Source: JBGAHD01 sp044226395
Lineage (GTDB): Bacteria; Pseudomonadota; Gammaproteobacteria; Xanthomonadales; Ahniellaceae
DNA length: 64,000 nt
Direction of reading: 5' to 3'
Assembly (NCBI GenBank): GCA_044226395.1
Contig: JBGAHD010000004.1
Span: forward strand, 591,034-655,033
Below the pieces are notes generated by a model, which had not been told where the DNA came from, searched no databases, and saw only the letters and a list, made by a program, of their open reading frames with translations. The position numbers and the translations under genes are program-made. Positions 35,625 to 45,070 of this stretch are shown piece by piece; position 1 is the stretch's first letter, and every line of letters starts with the position of its first letter.

Positions 35625-37460
35625 ATGCCCCAATCACGTTTGCTCGTCCTCGCCATCGCCCTGTCCCTGGCCGCCTGTGGCGGCGAACCGGCCACCGCGC
35701 CCGCGACCGACACCGCCGCCACCGCGCCAGCGGCCGCGCCGCAAGTCTCGCCCGCCGAGCGCGTGGCGCAACTCAACACGATGTACGCCGAGTACTGGGA
35801 AGCCAATCTGCAGCGCGATCCGATGACCGCCACGCAGATCGGCGACACGCGCTACAACGATCAGCTGCCGAATTTCCTCTCGCCGGACTACATCAAGGCG
35901 GGTCTCGCGTTCAGCCAGACTTATCTCGATCGCGCCAAGGCCATCGGCGACGCCGGCATCGAAGGTCAGGACAAGTTGTCCTATGACATCTTCGTGCGCG
36001 ACCGCATGCTCGAGATCGAAGGCGCCAAGTTCCCGCAGGAACTCGTGCCGATCAATCAGTTCTACAACATCGCCAATTACGTGGCGATCTTCGGTTCGGG
36101 CACCAACGCGCAGCCGTTCAAGACGCCGGCCGACTACGAGAACTGGATCAAGCGCGCCAGCCACGTGCCCGAGCTGTTCGATCAAGCCATCGCCAACATG
36201 CGCGAAGGCATCGCGCGCGGCGTGGTGCAGCCGAAGGTGCTGATGGAGAAAGTGCTGCCGCAACTCGATCAGCAGATCACCACCGATCCGACCAAGAGCG
36301 TGTTCTGGGGCCCGATCACCAACATGCCCGCCGAGTTCAGCGATGCCGACAAGCAGCGCCTGACCGAAGCCTACAAGCAGATGATCACCACGAGCCTGGT
36401 GCCCGCCTTCACCGAGCTGCGCGCCTTTATCGCCGATGAGTATCTGCCCAAGTGTCGCGACACCGTGGGCCTGGGCGCCCTGCCCGATGGCGCGGCGTGG
36501 TACGCGTTTCAGGTCAAGGTCAACACCACGACCGATCTGACGCCTGATCAGATTCATCAGATTGGTCTCGACGAAGTAGCGCGCATCCAGGGCGAGATGC
36601 TCAACGTGCTGGCCGAACTCAAGTTCAAGGGCGAGCTCAAGGATTTCTTCGTCGAGATCAAGAAGAATCCGAAGATGTACTTCAAGAGCGAGGACGAGTT
36701 GCTGACCAGCTACCGTCAGCTGCGCGCCACGGTCGATCCGCTGCTGCCGAAGCTGTTCAACATTCAACCGAAGGCGGATTTCGAAATTCGTCCGGTCGAA
36801 GCGTTCCGCGCGGCCTCGTCGTCCTCGGGTCAGTACCAGGGCCCGGCGCAGGATGGCAGTCGTCCCGGCATCTTCTTCGTCAACACTTTCGATCTGAAGG
36901 CGCGGCCGCGCTACGCGATGGAAGCGCTGTATTTGCATGAAGCGACGCCGGGCCATCACTTCCAGATCGCGCTGCAACGCGAACTGCCGGATCTGCCGAA
37001 CTTCCGCCGCTTCGGTGGCGAGACCGCGTTCGCCGAAGGTTGGGGTTTGTATTCCGAATCGCTGGGCAAGGAACTCGGCGTTTACACCGATCCCTACATG
37101 TACTTCGGCGCGCTCGAGGCCGAACTGTGGCGCGCGATTCGTCTGGTGACCGACACCGGCATCCACGCCAAGGGCTGGACGCGCGATCAAGTGCTCGAAT
37201 ACATGTACGCCAATTCGCCCGCCGAACCCACGCGCGCGATCTCCGAGGCCGAACGCTTCATGGCCATTCCCGGCCAGGCGCTGGCGTACAAGATCGGTCA
37301 GCTGAAGATTCGCGAACTGCGCACGCGCGCCGAGCAAGCGCTCGGCGACAAGTTCGACGTGCGCGCCTTCCACACCGAAGTGTTGAAGGACGGCTCGCTG
37401 CCGCTGGGCGTGCTCGAAGCGAAGATCGATCGCTGGATCGCGACGCAGAAAGGCGCCTGA
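35625..37460 (+). CDS. DUF885 lipoprotein metallopeptidase
   Basis: 611 residues. A lipoprotein signal with the lipobox LAAC (LSLAACGGE) anchors the mature protein. An Ala/Thr/Pro linker follows and then the DUF885 body. The zinc motif HEATPGHH starts at His438 and is followed by FAEGWGLYSESLGKELG, which supplies the conserved Glu/Gly block. Members are predicted periplasmic carboxypeptidase-like metalloenzymes. GGGAG lies eight bases before the ATG at 35625. A strong intrinsic terminator follows at 37482, so this closes its transcript. Confidence 0.92.
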   Translation: MPQSRLLVLAIALSLAACGGEPATAPATDTAATAPAAAPQVSPAERVAQLNTMYAEYWEANLQRDPMTATQIGDTRYNDQLPNFLSPDYIKAGLAFSQTYLDRAKAIGDAGIEGQDKLSYDIFVRDRMLEIEGAKFPQELVPINQFYNIANYVAIFGSGTNAQPFKTPADYENWIKRASHVPELFDQAIANMREGIARGVVQPKVLMEKVLPQLDQQITTDPTKSVFWGPITNMPAEFSDADKQRLTEAYKQMITTSLVPAFTELRAFIADEYLPKCRDTVGLGALPDGAAWYAFQVKVNTTTDLTPDQIHQIGLDEVARIQGEMLNVLAELKFKGELKDFFVEIKKNPKMYFKSEDELLTSYRQLRATVDPLLPKLFNIQPKADFEIRPVEAFRAASSSSGQYQGPAQDGSRPGIFFVNTFDLKARPRYAMEALYLHEATPGHHFQIALQRELPDLPNFRRFGGETAFAEGWGLYSESLGKELGVYTDPYMYFGALEAELWRAIRLVTDTGIHAKGWTRDQVLEYMYANSPAEPTRAISEAERFMAIPGQALAYKIGQLKIRELRTRAEQALGDKFDVRAFHTEVLKDGSLPLGVLEAKIDRWIATQKGA

Positions 37461-37481
37461 TTTCGCGAAGCGTTGAACGAG

Positions 37482-37515
37482 GCCCGCGCGAGTGATCGCG
37501 CGGGCTTTTTGTTTT
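37482..37515 (+). terminator. Strong intrinsic terminator after the DUF885 gene
   Basis: Perfect 9-bp stem GCCCGCGCG/CGCGCGGGC with a 6-nt loop, followed directly by TTTTTGTTTT. Lies 22 bp after the stop codon. Confidence 0.95.
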
Positions 37516-37740
37516 GTGGGCATGCGTGATCGAGGAATCGAGAGTCATTGGCGAAACACGGCGGGCAAATCGCGAATCGGCGAGCGCGCGGTCCTGCTTC
37601 GACATGAAGCGGAAACTTCCGCATATACGGACACAGAAGTTGTCCGTTCGCGCGCGCACGTCATCGCGCGCGTCGCTTGACGAATCCCATCGGTCTATCA
37701 GAGGCTAGTGGCATGGGGGGGGCTTGCTGTCGGAGGCCCC

Positions 37741-38766
37741 ATGCGAAATTCGAGATCGCTTTACCCCTGTGCCTTGCTGCTTCTGCTTTCGCTCGTCGAC
37801 ATACGAGCCGTCCTCGCCGCCGAGGAAACCTGCGGCCTCGTCGCCGATACCTTCCACGATGGCTTCGAAGCCGGCGGCCTGCCGCCGATCACGCCGCCGA
37901 ATCCTCAAGCTTCGCTCGCGCTGACGCTCGATGAAGGCTTCGATGGTCGCATCGTCAACGCCCGACGCCTCGCGCTGAGCGGCACCTTCGACGGCCCGCC
38001 CACCACGGGCGTCGGCGCGCGCGATCGGCCCGCGCGACTCGTCGGCCGTCGCTGGCTCATCCCCGATGTGCCGCTCGATCCTGGACCCAACGCCATCCGC
38101 GTCGCCGCGACCACGATCAACGGCGCGAAGATCGAACGCACGCTCACCATCATCCGCGATGACACGCTGCCGCCCGCGCCTGAGTGGCAAGCCACCGCGG
38201 CACCCGGCTTCGCACCCATCGGCGCGCGCTTCACCCTGAGCTTGCCGGCCGAAGTCAGAGCGCAGCGCCTGCGCATCGACTTCGATGGCGATGGACGGGA
38301 TGAGGTCGACACGCGGCAAGTGGAAAGCGTCTTCACCACGCGCTTCGACGTGCCGGGGTTCTATCGCGCGCGGATCATCATCGATCGCGTCGCGGGGCAG
38401 GCACCGACGCCAATCACGCTGACTACGCCGGTGCTGGTCGAACACCTCGACGAAGTCCGCCTGAGCCAATGCGCGGCCTTCGGCGCCATGCGCGGCGCGC
38501 TGATCGCGAACGATATCCCTGGCGCGCTGAAAGCGCTGCACCCGCGCCTGCAAGCCGACTTCACGACGCTGTGGAATTCCCTCGGCACGCGACTGCCCAC
38601 CGTCGCGACGCAACTGGGCACGCTGGCCAGCGGCACAGTCTCCAGCGATGGCTTCGCCGAATGGCTGATCCTGCGACCCGACCCCGGACACACCGGCGAG
38701 TTCATGGGCTATCGCGTCCAGTTCGATCGAGGCAACGACGGCGTGTGGCGCATCGGGAGCATGTGA
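37741..38766 (+). CDS. Secreted protein with a DGFE motif (unknown function)
   Basis: 341 residues. GGAGG precedes the ATG. A signal peptide ends near VLAAEE (about 27). The mature N-terminus contains DTFHDGFEAGG, a short motif I know from many secreted Lysobacterales proteins. The middle contains a beta-rich region with FDGDGRDEVDT, a calcium-type loop. No enzyme family recognised. The stop is two bases before the next ATG, so it starts a three-gene operon with the membrane protein and the phospholipase-C-like protein. Confidence 0.75.
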   Translation: MRNSRSLYPCALLLLLSLVDIRAVLAAEETCGLVADTFHDGFEAGGLPPITPPNPQASLALTLDEGFDGRIVNARRLALSGTFDGPPTTGVGARDRPARLVGRRWLIPDVPLDPGPNAIRVAATTINGAKIERTLTIIRDDTLPPAPEWQATAAPGFAPIGARFTLSLPAEVRAQRLRIDFDGDGRDEVDTRQVESVFTTRFDVPGFYRARIIIDRVAGQAPTPITLTTPVLVEHLDEVRLSQCAAFGAMRGALIANDIPGALKALHPRLQADFTTLWNSLGTRLPTVATQLGTLASGTVSSDGFAEWLILRPDPGHTGEFMGYRVQFDRGNDGVWRIGSM

Positions 38767-38768
38767 GC

Positions 38769-39704
38769 ATGCCGCTTCAGTTGCGCGTGTTCCTCGCGGT
38801 CGTCGGAAGCGGCGTGGCGGTGCTGATCGTCTACAGCATCGTCACGGGCCCGCTGTTCCATCCGGATCCGTTCGAGGGTCGGGATGTCCTTCAATTCAGC
38901 GGAAAGGTTCGCGAGCAAGGCACCGGCAAGCCCATGCCCGGTGTCTTCGTGGTGGTGAACATTTCGTCGTGGCGAGCGGCGCCGTTTGGTAATGGGGCTT
39001 CATCGTGCCTCGATGGCAGCCAAGTGGTTCGCACGGATTCTCGTGGCGACTATCGCGTCGCGGTCGACTGGTGGCGGCATGGTTGGCCGGTACCAAAGAA
39101 CGTGGATGTGCAACTGAACATCTATCTGCCGAGCGAGAAGCGCTTCATGGTGGTTGGTGAGTCTGCCATCTATTCCGCGAGGCGACGACAGTCGTTTGAG
39201 TTGAAACCCGACGCTCGGCCGCTCGTTGATCGCTTGCGCATGCTCGACAACGTGCTCGACTACAACTGCGAAATGACTGCCTTTGGAGAAACGTATCGAC
39301 CAATGGCTCGCGCAGTTCACGATGAAGTCTGGCGAGGAGTCTGCGTCAACGACGTGGCGGTGACCTTGGATGAACTGATGCTGGCGAATAAGGTGATGGG
39401 CCACGCAGGATTCTATTTCCGCTCGCTCTACACGCGAGAAGACGATGCCCAGTTCCACGCATCGGAGGACGCATTTCTGGCGATGTTGCCAGAGGCCCGA
39501 AGCTGGTCGGAGCCTCGGCTCGACGATCCGCCGCATGTGAGCGCGCCTGTCCCCGATGCCGTGCGCCGTTTGCTCTGTGATTCGCTCCGTCCGGAGCTCT
39601 TGTTCCCGAAGAGGAGATCGCGTGATGTCTTGGAAAATACCCATAATCCTCAAGTGCCTGATCGCCCTATTGCTATTGAGCCCCGTAAGCGGCTGGACGT
39701 ATGA
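38769..39704 (+). CDS. Membrane-anchored protein with a carboxypeptidase-regulatory-like domain
   Basis: 311 residues. One N-terminal membrane helix (VFLAVVGSGVAVLIVYSIV, about 6-25) is followed by a beta-sandwich start, FSGKVREQGTGKPMPGVFVVV, which fits the CarboxypepD_reg-like fold. The C-terminal half has four or more cysteines and is unfamiliar. Its 3' end overlaps the next gene by 80 bp in another frame. That overlap is long, so the last 27 residues may be read-through after loss of an original stop. Base composition is a little less GC-rich than the neighbours. Confidence 0.65.
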   Translation: MPLQLRVFLAVVGSGVAVLIVYSIVTGPLFHPDPFEGRDVLQFSGKVREQGTGKPMPGVFVVVNISSWRAAPFGNGASSCLDGSQVVRTDSRGDYRVAVDWWRHGWPVPKNVDVQLNIYLPSEKRFMVVGESAIYSARRRQSFELKPDARPLVDRLRMLDNVLDYNCEMTAFGETYRPMARAVHDEVWRGVCVNDVAVTLDELMLANKVMGHAGFYFRSLYTREDDAQFHASEDAFLAMLPEARSWSEPRLDDPPHVSAPVPDAVRRLLCDSLRPELLFPKRRSRDVLENTHNPQVPDRPIAIEPRKRLDV

Positions 39705-42186
39705 GGTCGACACGCATGCGCTGATTACGGCGAATGCGTACGAGCAGTCGCAAGTCGCGACAGATTCGGAGATCGCGGCCCGTCTTGGTTGGGCACGCTA
39801 CCCGAAGGAGTCCCCCTTTAATCTGCCGAATGGACTCGGACACTTGAGGTTCGAGCGCGCGTATTTAGATGTAAGTGCGCCCTACTGGGAGGGAAGGGGC
39901 CAAGGCGAAGCATTCATGCGATTTCCCTTCGATGACTACGAACTTGTTCGATTTCCTGGAGACACGCGAACGGTCGCCAATCGCGCTTCCGAGGTACGCG
40001 CCTGGTTCATTCGCGGCGCCATTCGCGAAGACGATCTGCCTCAGAAGTACTATCAACTGGGCGAGCCCAGACCCGATGCCGATAGGTTTGGAGAAGTTGT
40101 CCGTGTCTTTCATCACTTCTACGACCCCGCCAATGATCGAGGACTTACGCCAACCGGCATCGGAATTCTCGGTTGGATCTGTGAAAGCCTGCCTGACCAG
40201 ATTCCCTCGGGACACTGCGTGAATGCGACGGACTGGGCCATGGGCACGCCCGACGAAACCGTGGCGAACGACGCGCAATCACCTCCCGATCGCGAACGAC
40301 GCAATCACTTCACCTGGGCCGACGCGCGAGAGGCGATGTGGTGCGGCTTGATCAGCCGCACGGTGCCTTCCAACCCCGAAGAAGATGCCGTGCGGAGACG
40401 CTACTGTTGGGCCACGATGGCGCTGTCGCTCGGCCATGTCCTGCATCTGCTTCAGGACCTCTCGCAACCACAGCACACTCGCAATGATCGACACAATCCG
40501 CCGTTGGGTCAGGTCTGGGATTTCGTCAAGGCGACTGACATGTCGCGCCGCACTTATGAATCGTATACGAACTGGCTGGCGACCAAAGGGCGAGATGTCG
40601 GCGCCACGGGACTGGAAGGCGAGTCATATCGCGAGTACTTCACGGCCAACAGCACGCTCGAAGTACCGCCTACTAGCGGCTATCCCATTCCTCGCTTCAC
40701 CACGCCGATCGACTACTTCACGACACGCCGCTTGGATGCCGACATCCGACAGCGCCGCGGGCTCGCGGATTTCAGCAACCGCAACTTTGTTTCCGAGGGA
40801 ACGCAGTTCTCGAGCTACGATCTTCCTGGCGGGTCTGACCTTCGCGTCGAACAGTCCCCGCCCCTGCAGATCGGCAGCCGCGTTTTTCGCGAGGAGCGCA
40901 AGGTCTGGGATGTCATCGACACCGTGGCGCCGGGATACCGAGACCCGGTTCTCGCGGCCTACAACGGGCACTTACCCTTGTCGCTCACCAGCTTATGGCG
41001 TGACTTCGATGCCCGCATCGGAGAAAGCAAGGTCGTCATTCCATTGGCCTACTATCGTGCGCATGCTTATGTGCTACTGCCCCGCGCCGTGGCCTACTCC
41101 ACCGGCCTCATCGACTTTTTCTTCCGCGGCAAGCTGGAAGTGAGCGACCCGACGCAAGGCCTGGTCGCCGCGATCGATCAAGGCGTGCCGCATCGGATGG
41201 TGGACGGTTACCCTCGTCGCTTGGACAACAATCAGATCATGGGCTTCACGCGGCTGCGGCTGACGGTACGCAATACGACCGCCGCGATCACGGAGACGGG
41301 CACGGGTCGCGTGTTGCCGCAAGGCATGGCCAATGGATTGATCATCGCGGTGGCGCGCTATCACCGCAATCCGTGCTATTTGCCAAGCCTTCAAGGGGAA
41401 TGGGTCAAGCCCGATGGCAATGCGCCCGCCAGTATTCCCAGCGGAGCGTGCACGCTGGATCAGACACGCACCAACTACGAGGAAGCTTCGATCTCGAAAG
41501 CCTTCCTGGTCAACAGCGAGATTCCCAGCGATCGCCCGCGCTCCTATGCCTTCGACTTCTCGCTGGATCCGATTCCGATCAATGCCACGGATTTGTTCGT
41601 GCAGGTCGTCTATCGCGGTCAGCTGGGCGCGGAGCGCGATGGCATCGCGGTGGGGCGCATGGACTTGCCCGAGCCTTACTACTTCCCATTCCTCAACGGC
41701 ACGGACTTCGTGTCATGGCACGGAACGTGGCGAGAGACTGTTCCGGGCGATCGCGACAACACGTCGCCCGAACTCGTGAAAACGCTTCTTCTGGGCTGGA
41801 ACGAGGATGTCAACTCGCCGCTCACCGGCGTGATCGCGACCACGCGCGTGCCGCTGCCGCCGAAACGATTTGTCCGCTTTGCCCTGATAGGACGAAGCGG
41901 CACCGGCAAGCTGCGAACGGACTTGACGACGGAATTCCACGGCAGCCTGACGCTGAACTTACCCAGTCCGATGCGACTGGGCACGATTCGCCAGGCGGAG
42001 ACCGAGGAGATTGGACCCGACGACTATTCGCCAGTCCCCTTGGTTATCGATCGCGGCGTCATTGGCAACATCAACTGGTGGTATTCGAGAAGGGATGGCG
42101 ATAGACCCGATCGGCCGCGCTCGGAGTTGCCGACGGTCGACCCAAATGCCATGCCAGAAGTGATCACGATCTCGTCGCCGTATTGA
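39625..42186 (+). CDS. Secreted zinc-dependent phospholipase-C-like protein
   Basis: 853 residues. Start at ATG 39625, preceded by AGAGGAG. A signal peptide ends near VSGWTYEVD, so the mature protein may begin with Trp, as zinc phospholipases C and P1 nucleases do, where the N-terminal residue ligates zinc. The segment ATMALSLGHVLHLLQDLSQPQHTRNDRHN resembles their metal-binding helix and its trailing His. Residues up to about 400 form this alpha-helical region; the remaining half is beta-rich and unknown. An exported hydrolase acting on phospholipid or nucleic acid is a reasonable guess, not proven. Overlaps the upstream gene by 80 bp. Confidence 0.6.
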   Translation: MSWKIPIILKCLIALLLLSPVSGWTYEVDTHALITANAYEQSQVATDSEIAARLGWARYPKESPFNLPNGLGHLRFERAYLDVSAPYWEGRGQGEAFMRFPFDDYELVRFPGDTRTVANRASEVRAWFIRGAIREDDLPQKYYQLGEPRPDADRFGEVVRVFHHFYDPANDRGLTPTGIGILGWICESLPDQIPSGHCVNATDWAMGTPDETVANDAQSPPDRERRNHFTWADAREAMWCGLISRTVPSNPEEDAVRRRYCWATMALSLGHVLHLLQDLSQPQHTRNDRHNPPLGQVWDFVKATDMSRRTYESYTNWLATKGRDVGATGLEGESYREYFTANSTLEVPPTSGYPIPRFTTPIDYFTTRRLDADIRQRRGLADFSNRNFVSEGTQFSSYDLPGGSDLRVEQSPPLQIGSRVFREERKVWDVIDTVAPGYRDPVLAAYNGHLPLSLTSLWRDFDARIGESKVVIPLAYYRAHAYVLLPRAVAYSTGLIDFFFRGKLEVSDPTQGLVAAIDQGVPHRMVDGYPRRLDNNQIMGFTRLRLTVRNTTAAITETGTGRVLPQGMANGLIIAVARYHRNPCYLPSLQGEWVKPDGNAPASIPSGACTLDQTRTNYEEASISKAFLVNSEIPSDRPRSYAFDFSLDPIPINATDLFVQVVYRGQLGAERDGIAVGRMDLPEPYYFPFLNGTDFVSWHGTWRETVPGDRDNTSPELVKTLLLGWNEDVNSPLTGVIATTRVPLPPKRFVRFALIGRSGTGKLRTDLTTEFHGSLTLNLPSPMRLGTIRQAETEEIGPDDYSPVPLVIDRGVIGNINWWYSRRDGDRPDRPRSELPTVDPNAMPEVITISSPY

Positions 42187-42202
42187 CGTATCGGCCTCTC
42201 GG

Positions 42203-42234
42203 AAAAAAGACCCACCCGGAACCACCCGGGTGGG
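42203..42234 (-). terminator. Intrinsic terminator between convergent genes
   Basis: 9-bp stem CCCACCCGG/CCGGGTGGG (42211-42219 with 42226-42234) and a 6-nt loop. On the minus strand it is followed by TCTTTTTT, so it ends the Sel1 transcript. It may also slow plus-strand transcription from the phospholipase-like gene. Confidence 0.85.
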
Positions 42235-42364
42235 CTACCCAAAAGTCACACACTCGCCGTATGCCTGTTTCACGCTGCCGGACGGCGCGGCTGGCAGCGA
42301 TCCATGCCTTCGGTGTCGGCGCGCGCGGGCGATTATTCGATCGCCTTCGCGCGCGCGCGATGAA

Positions 42365-42901
42365 TCAGTTCTCGCAAGCCTTCACTTCGATCGTGCCGGT
42401 GATGCGATCGATGGGCGGCTTGCATTCGAGTTGCGAGATCTTGGTGCCGGCTTCGGCGCGATCCTGGCAGTACATGCCAGTGGCTTTCATGCCGAACTGA
42501 TCGAGATAGGTCTTGGCCAGTTGCTCGGCGGCTTGCTTGTGCTCGGCCGGAATCAGGCCAGCCACGCGATCACGCGCGCGCTTGTAGTCGCCCTTGCCCG
42601 ACTCGGCCGCGACGACGTACCACGCATAGGCCTTCATGCCGTCGGGCTGCGTGCCCTGACCAAACAGATACATGCTGCCCAGCGCGAATTGACTGGACTT
42701 GTCGCCCATGCAGGCGTTGCGCTGATACAGCGGCAGCGCGGCATCGTAGTCCTCGCGCTCGTAGGCGCGATGACCATCGCGCAGCAACAAGCGATATTCC
42801 TGGAATTTCATGCGTTCGAAGCCGGGCGCCAGCGCGTTGGCGTCGCGCGCCATCAGCGTGGAACCCAACACGATGGCCACGATCCAGGTCACGTACTTCA
42901 T
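42365..42901 (-). CDS. Secreted Sel1-repeat protein
   Basis: 178 residues. A signal peptide ends at ANALAP (about 24). Two Sel1/TPR-like units are visible: AYEREDYDAALPLYQRNACMGDKSSQFALGSMYLFGQGTQPDGMKAYAWYVVAAESG. Sel1 repeats mediate protein contacts in periplasmic and secreted proteins. Start set at the ATG ending at 42901 (MKYVTWIVAI) with GGGAG at the right spacing; an ATG 15 bases upstream would add MGEQE. Partner unknown. Confidence 0.85.
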   Translation of the reverse strand: MKYVTWIVAIVLGSTLMARDANALAPGFERMKFQEYRLLLRDGHRAYEREDYDAALPLYQRNACMGDKSSQFALGSMYLFGQGTQPDGMKAYAWYVVAAESGKGDYKRARDRVAGLIPAEHKQAAEQLAKTYLDQFGMKATGMYCQDRAEAGTKISQLECKPPIDRITGTIEVKACEN

Positions 42902-43294
42902 CTCTTGCTCTCCCATGTCCCAGTTAGTTGCCCGTGCGTCGCGCGTGCTTGGTCACGACGCTCGCGCAGGCTAGTGAATGCAACCGCGCCTTCGTGAGTG
43001 AAGGAAGTCCGTAGGTCTTCAGTCACGATGCTTCCTCACGCTGGGCGCGCGTGTCACGTCTTCTCCTTGGATGCGGCGAAGGTCGATTTGGTTACATCGA
43101 CGATCACGCGCGTAGTCGGAGCGACGCGCGCTCGCGAAAGTTCCGAACGGCTCGCGCCACGAGACGCGGTCGGCGCGCGCGAGCGATCGTCGCCGACCTG
43201 ATTCGATGCGCAAGAAGCGCGAGGAGTGACTCACCCGATCACACCTGGGCACAATAGCCGCGCTCGCAAGATCACTTTGCCTAGGTAGGAAGTC
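42902..43294. other. Intergenic region between divergent genes
   Basis: 393 bp between the Sel1 gene and the M14 peptidase gene. Only poor, overlapping short open frames are present. No repeat, RNA or clear promoter box stands out. AGGTAGGAAG directly before 43295 is the ribosome site of the peptidase gene. Confidence 0.55.
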
Positions 43295-45067
43295 ATGCTT
43301 CGTCGATCGATGGCCGTTGCCTTGTTCATGTTCGCCGCGATCGCCGCGGCCCGGTCGCCGGACTGGCGCACGCACGCGGAAGCGACGCGCTACGCCGAGA
43401 CCGCGCGCTACGCGCCGAGCCTCGCCTGGTTCGAGCGACTCGACGACGCCGCCGAGGACATTCACATCGAAGACTTCGGCCGCACGCCCGAAGGTCGCCG
43501 CATGATCACGGTCATCGCCACGACCAACGGCGACTTCACGCCCGAACGCGCGCGTGCCGCGGGCAAGGCGGTGGTGCTGATTCAGGCCGGCATTCACGCC
43601 GGCGAGATCGAAGGCAAGGACGCGGGCATGGCCCTGCTGCGCGATCTCACCGTGGCGCATCGTCATCGCGGCCTGCTCGATCGCGTCGTCATCGTGTTCG
43701 TGCCGGTGTTCAATGTCGATGGTCACGAGAACGCGAGCCCATTCAAGCGCGCCAATCAGAACGGCCCGCGCGAGATGGGCTGGCGCGCCACCGCGCAGCG
43801 CATCAACCTCAATCGCGATTACATGAAGGCCGATGCGCCCGAGATGCGCGCGTGGCTGACGTTGTGGCGGCATTGGCAGCCCGATCTGCTGATCGACTCG
43901 CACACCACGGATGGCGCCGACTATCAGTACGACTTGACGTGGTATCTCGAGGAGTGGGGCAATCAGCATCCGGCGGTGAATGCGTGGCAGCAGCGCCATC
44001 TGGTCAACGGCGTGTTCCCGCGCATGGAGCGCATGGGCCACAAGCTCGCGCCGTATCTCGAGCTCAAGGACGGCGGCGACATCACGCAAGGCTTCGTCAA
44101 CTTCGGCTCGGGTCCGCGCTTCGCCACGGGTTACGCGGCGCTATGGCATCGGCCCTCGCTGCTGATCGAAACGCACATGCTCAAGGACTATCGCACGCGC
44201 GTGCGCGCGACCTACGACATGATGCTCGAAGTGCTGCGCGAACTCGATCGCGATCCCGCGTCGCTGCGCGAAGCCGTCGCCCGCGCGGACGCGGACACCC
44301 TCGCGCGCGTGCCCGGCGCCAAGGTGCCGCTGACCGTCGTCGGCATGGAGACGCCCGAACGCTTCACGCTGCGCGGTGTCGATTTCACGCGCACGCCGAG
44401 CGATATCTCCGGCGCGACGTGGACGCGCTACGACCCGCGTCGCCCGCGCCGTTTCGACGTGCCCTTCTATCGTCAGTTGAAGGTTGATCGTGAAGTCGCT
44501 GCACCAGCCGCCTACATCGTGCCCGCCGGTTGGCCTCGTGCGTTGGAACTGCTGCAAGCGCATGGCCTGCGCGTGGAAACGCTCAAGGCGCCGACGCGCG
44601 TCACCGCGCGCGCGTGGCGACTGGCCTCGCCGCAATGGGCGACCGCGCCGTTCGAGGGTCGTCTGGTGGTGAAGAGCTTCGAGAGCAGCGAACTCACGCG
44701 CGATGTCGAACTGCCCGCGGGCAGCGCCATCGTCGCGCTGGATCAACCGGGCGCCGACGTGGCCGTGCATCTGCTCGAACCCGAAGCGCCGGATTCGATG
44801 CTGCGCTGGGGCTTGTTCAATCTGATCTTCGAACGCCGCGAGTACGGCGAGTCGCGCGTCAACGAACAGATCGCGCGCGATCTGCTCAAGGCGCGACCCG
44901 AGTTGCGCGCCGAGTTCGAAGAGAAACTGCGCGACCCCGTCTTCGCCGCCGATCCGGCCGCGCGACTAACCTGGTTCTACGACCGCAGCGACTGGGCCGA
45001 CGCCGATCTCAACGTCTATCCAGTCTGGCGCGTCGACGCGGACACGCTCGCGCGTCTGCGTCGGTGA
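43295..45067 (+). CDS. Secreted M14-family zinc carboxypeptidase
   Basis: 590 residues. A signal peptide ends at AAIAAA (about 19). The peptidase_M14 domain has the zinc pair in QAGIHAGEIEGKD (HxxE, His104 and Glu107 or nearby), the Asn/Arg block RINLNRDYMKAD, and the third zinc ligand in LLIDSHTTDGADYQYD. The last 200 residues form a second domain of unknown role, common to the large Xanthomonad-type M14 proteins. Strong ribosome site before the ATG. Likely a periplasmic or secreted carboxypeptidase or cell-wall amidase. Confidence 0.9.
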   Translation: MLRRSMAVALFMFAAIAAARSPDWRTHAEATRYAETARYAPSLAWFERLDDAAEDIHIEDFGRTPEGRRMITVIATTNGDFTPERARAAGKAVVLIQAGIHAGEIEGKDAGMALLRDLTVAHRHRGLLDRVVIVFVPVFNVDGHENASPFKRANQNGPREMGWRATAQRINLNRDYMKADAPEMRAWLTLWRHWQPDLLIDSHTTDGADYQYDLTWYLEEWGNQHPAVNAWQQRHLVNGVFPRMERMGHKLAPYLELKDGGDITQGFVNFGSGPRFATGYAALWHRPSLLIETHMLKDYRTRVRATYDMMLEVLRELDRDPASLREAVARADADTLARVPGAKVPLTVVGMETPERFTLRGVDFTRTPSDISGATWTRYDPRRPRRFDVPFYRQLKVDREVAAPAAYIVPAGWPRALELLQAHGLRVETLKAPTRVTARAWRLASPQWATAPFEGRLVVKSFESSELTRDVELPAGSAIVALDQPGADVAVHLLEPEAPDSMLRWGLFNLIFERREYGESRVNEQIARDLLKARPELRAEFEEKLRDPVFAADPAARLTWFYDRSDWADADLNVYPVWRVDADTLARLRR

Positions 45068-45070
45068 GGC

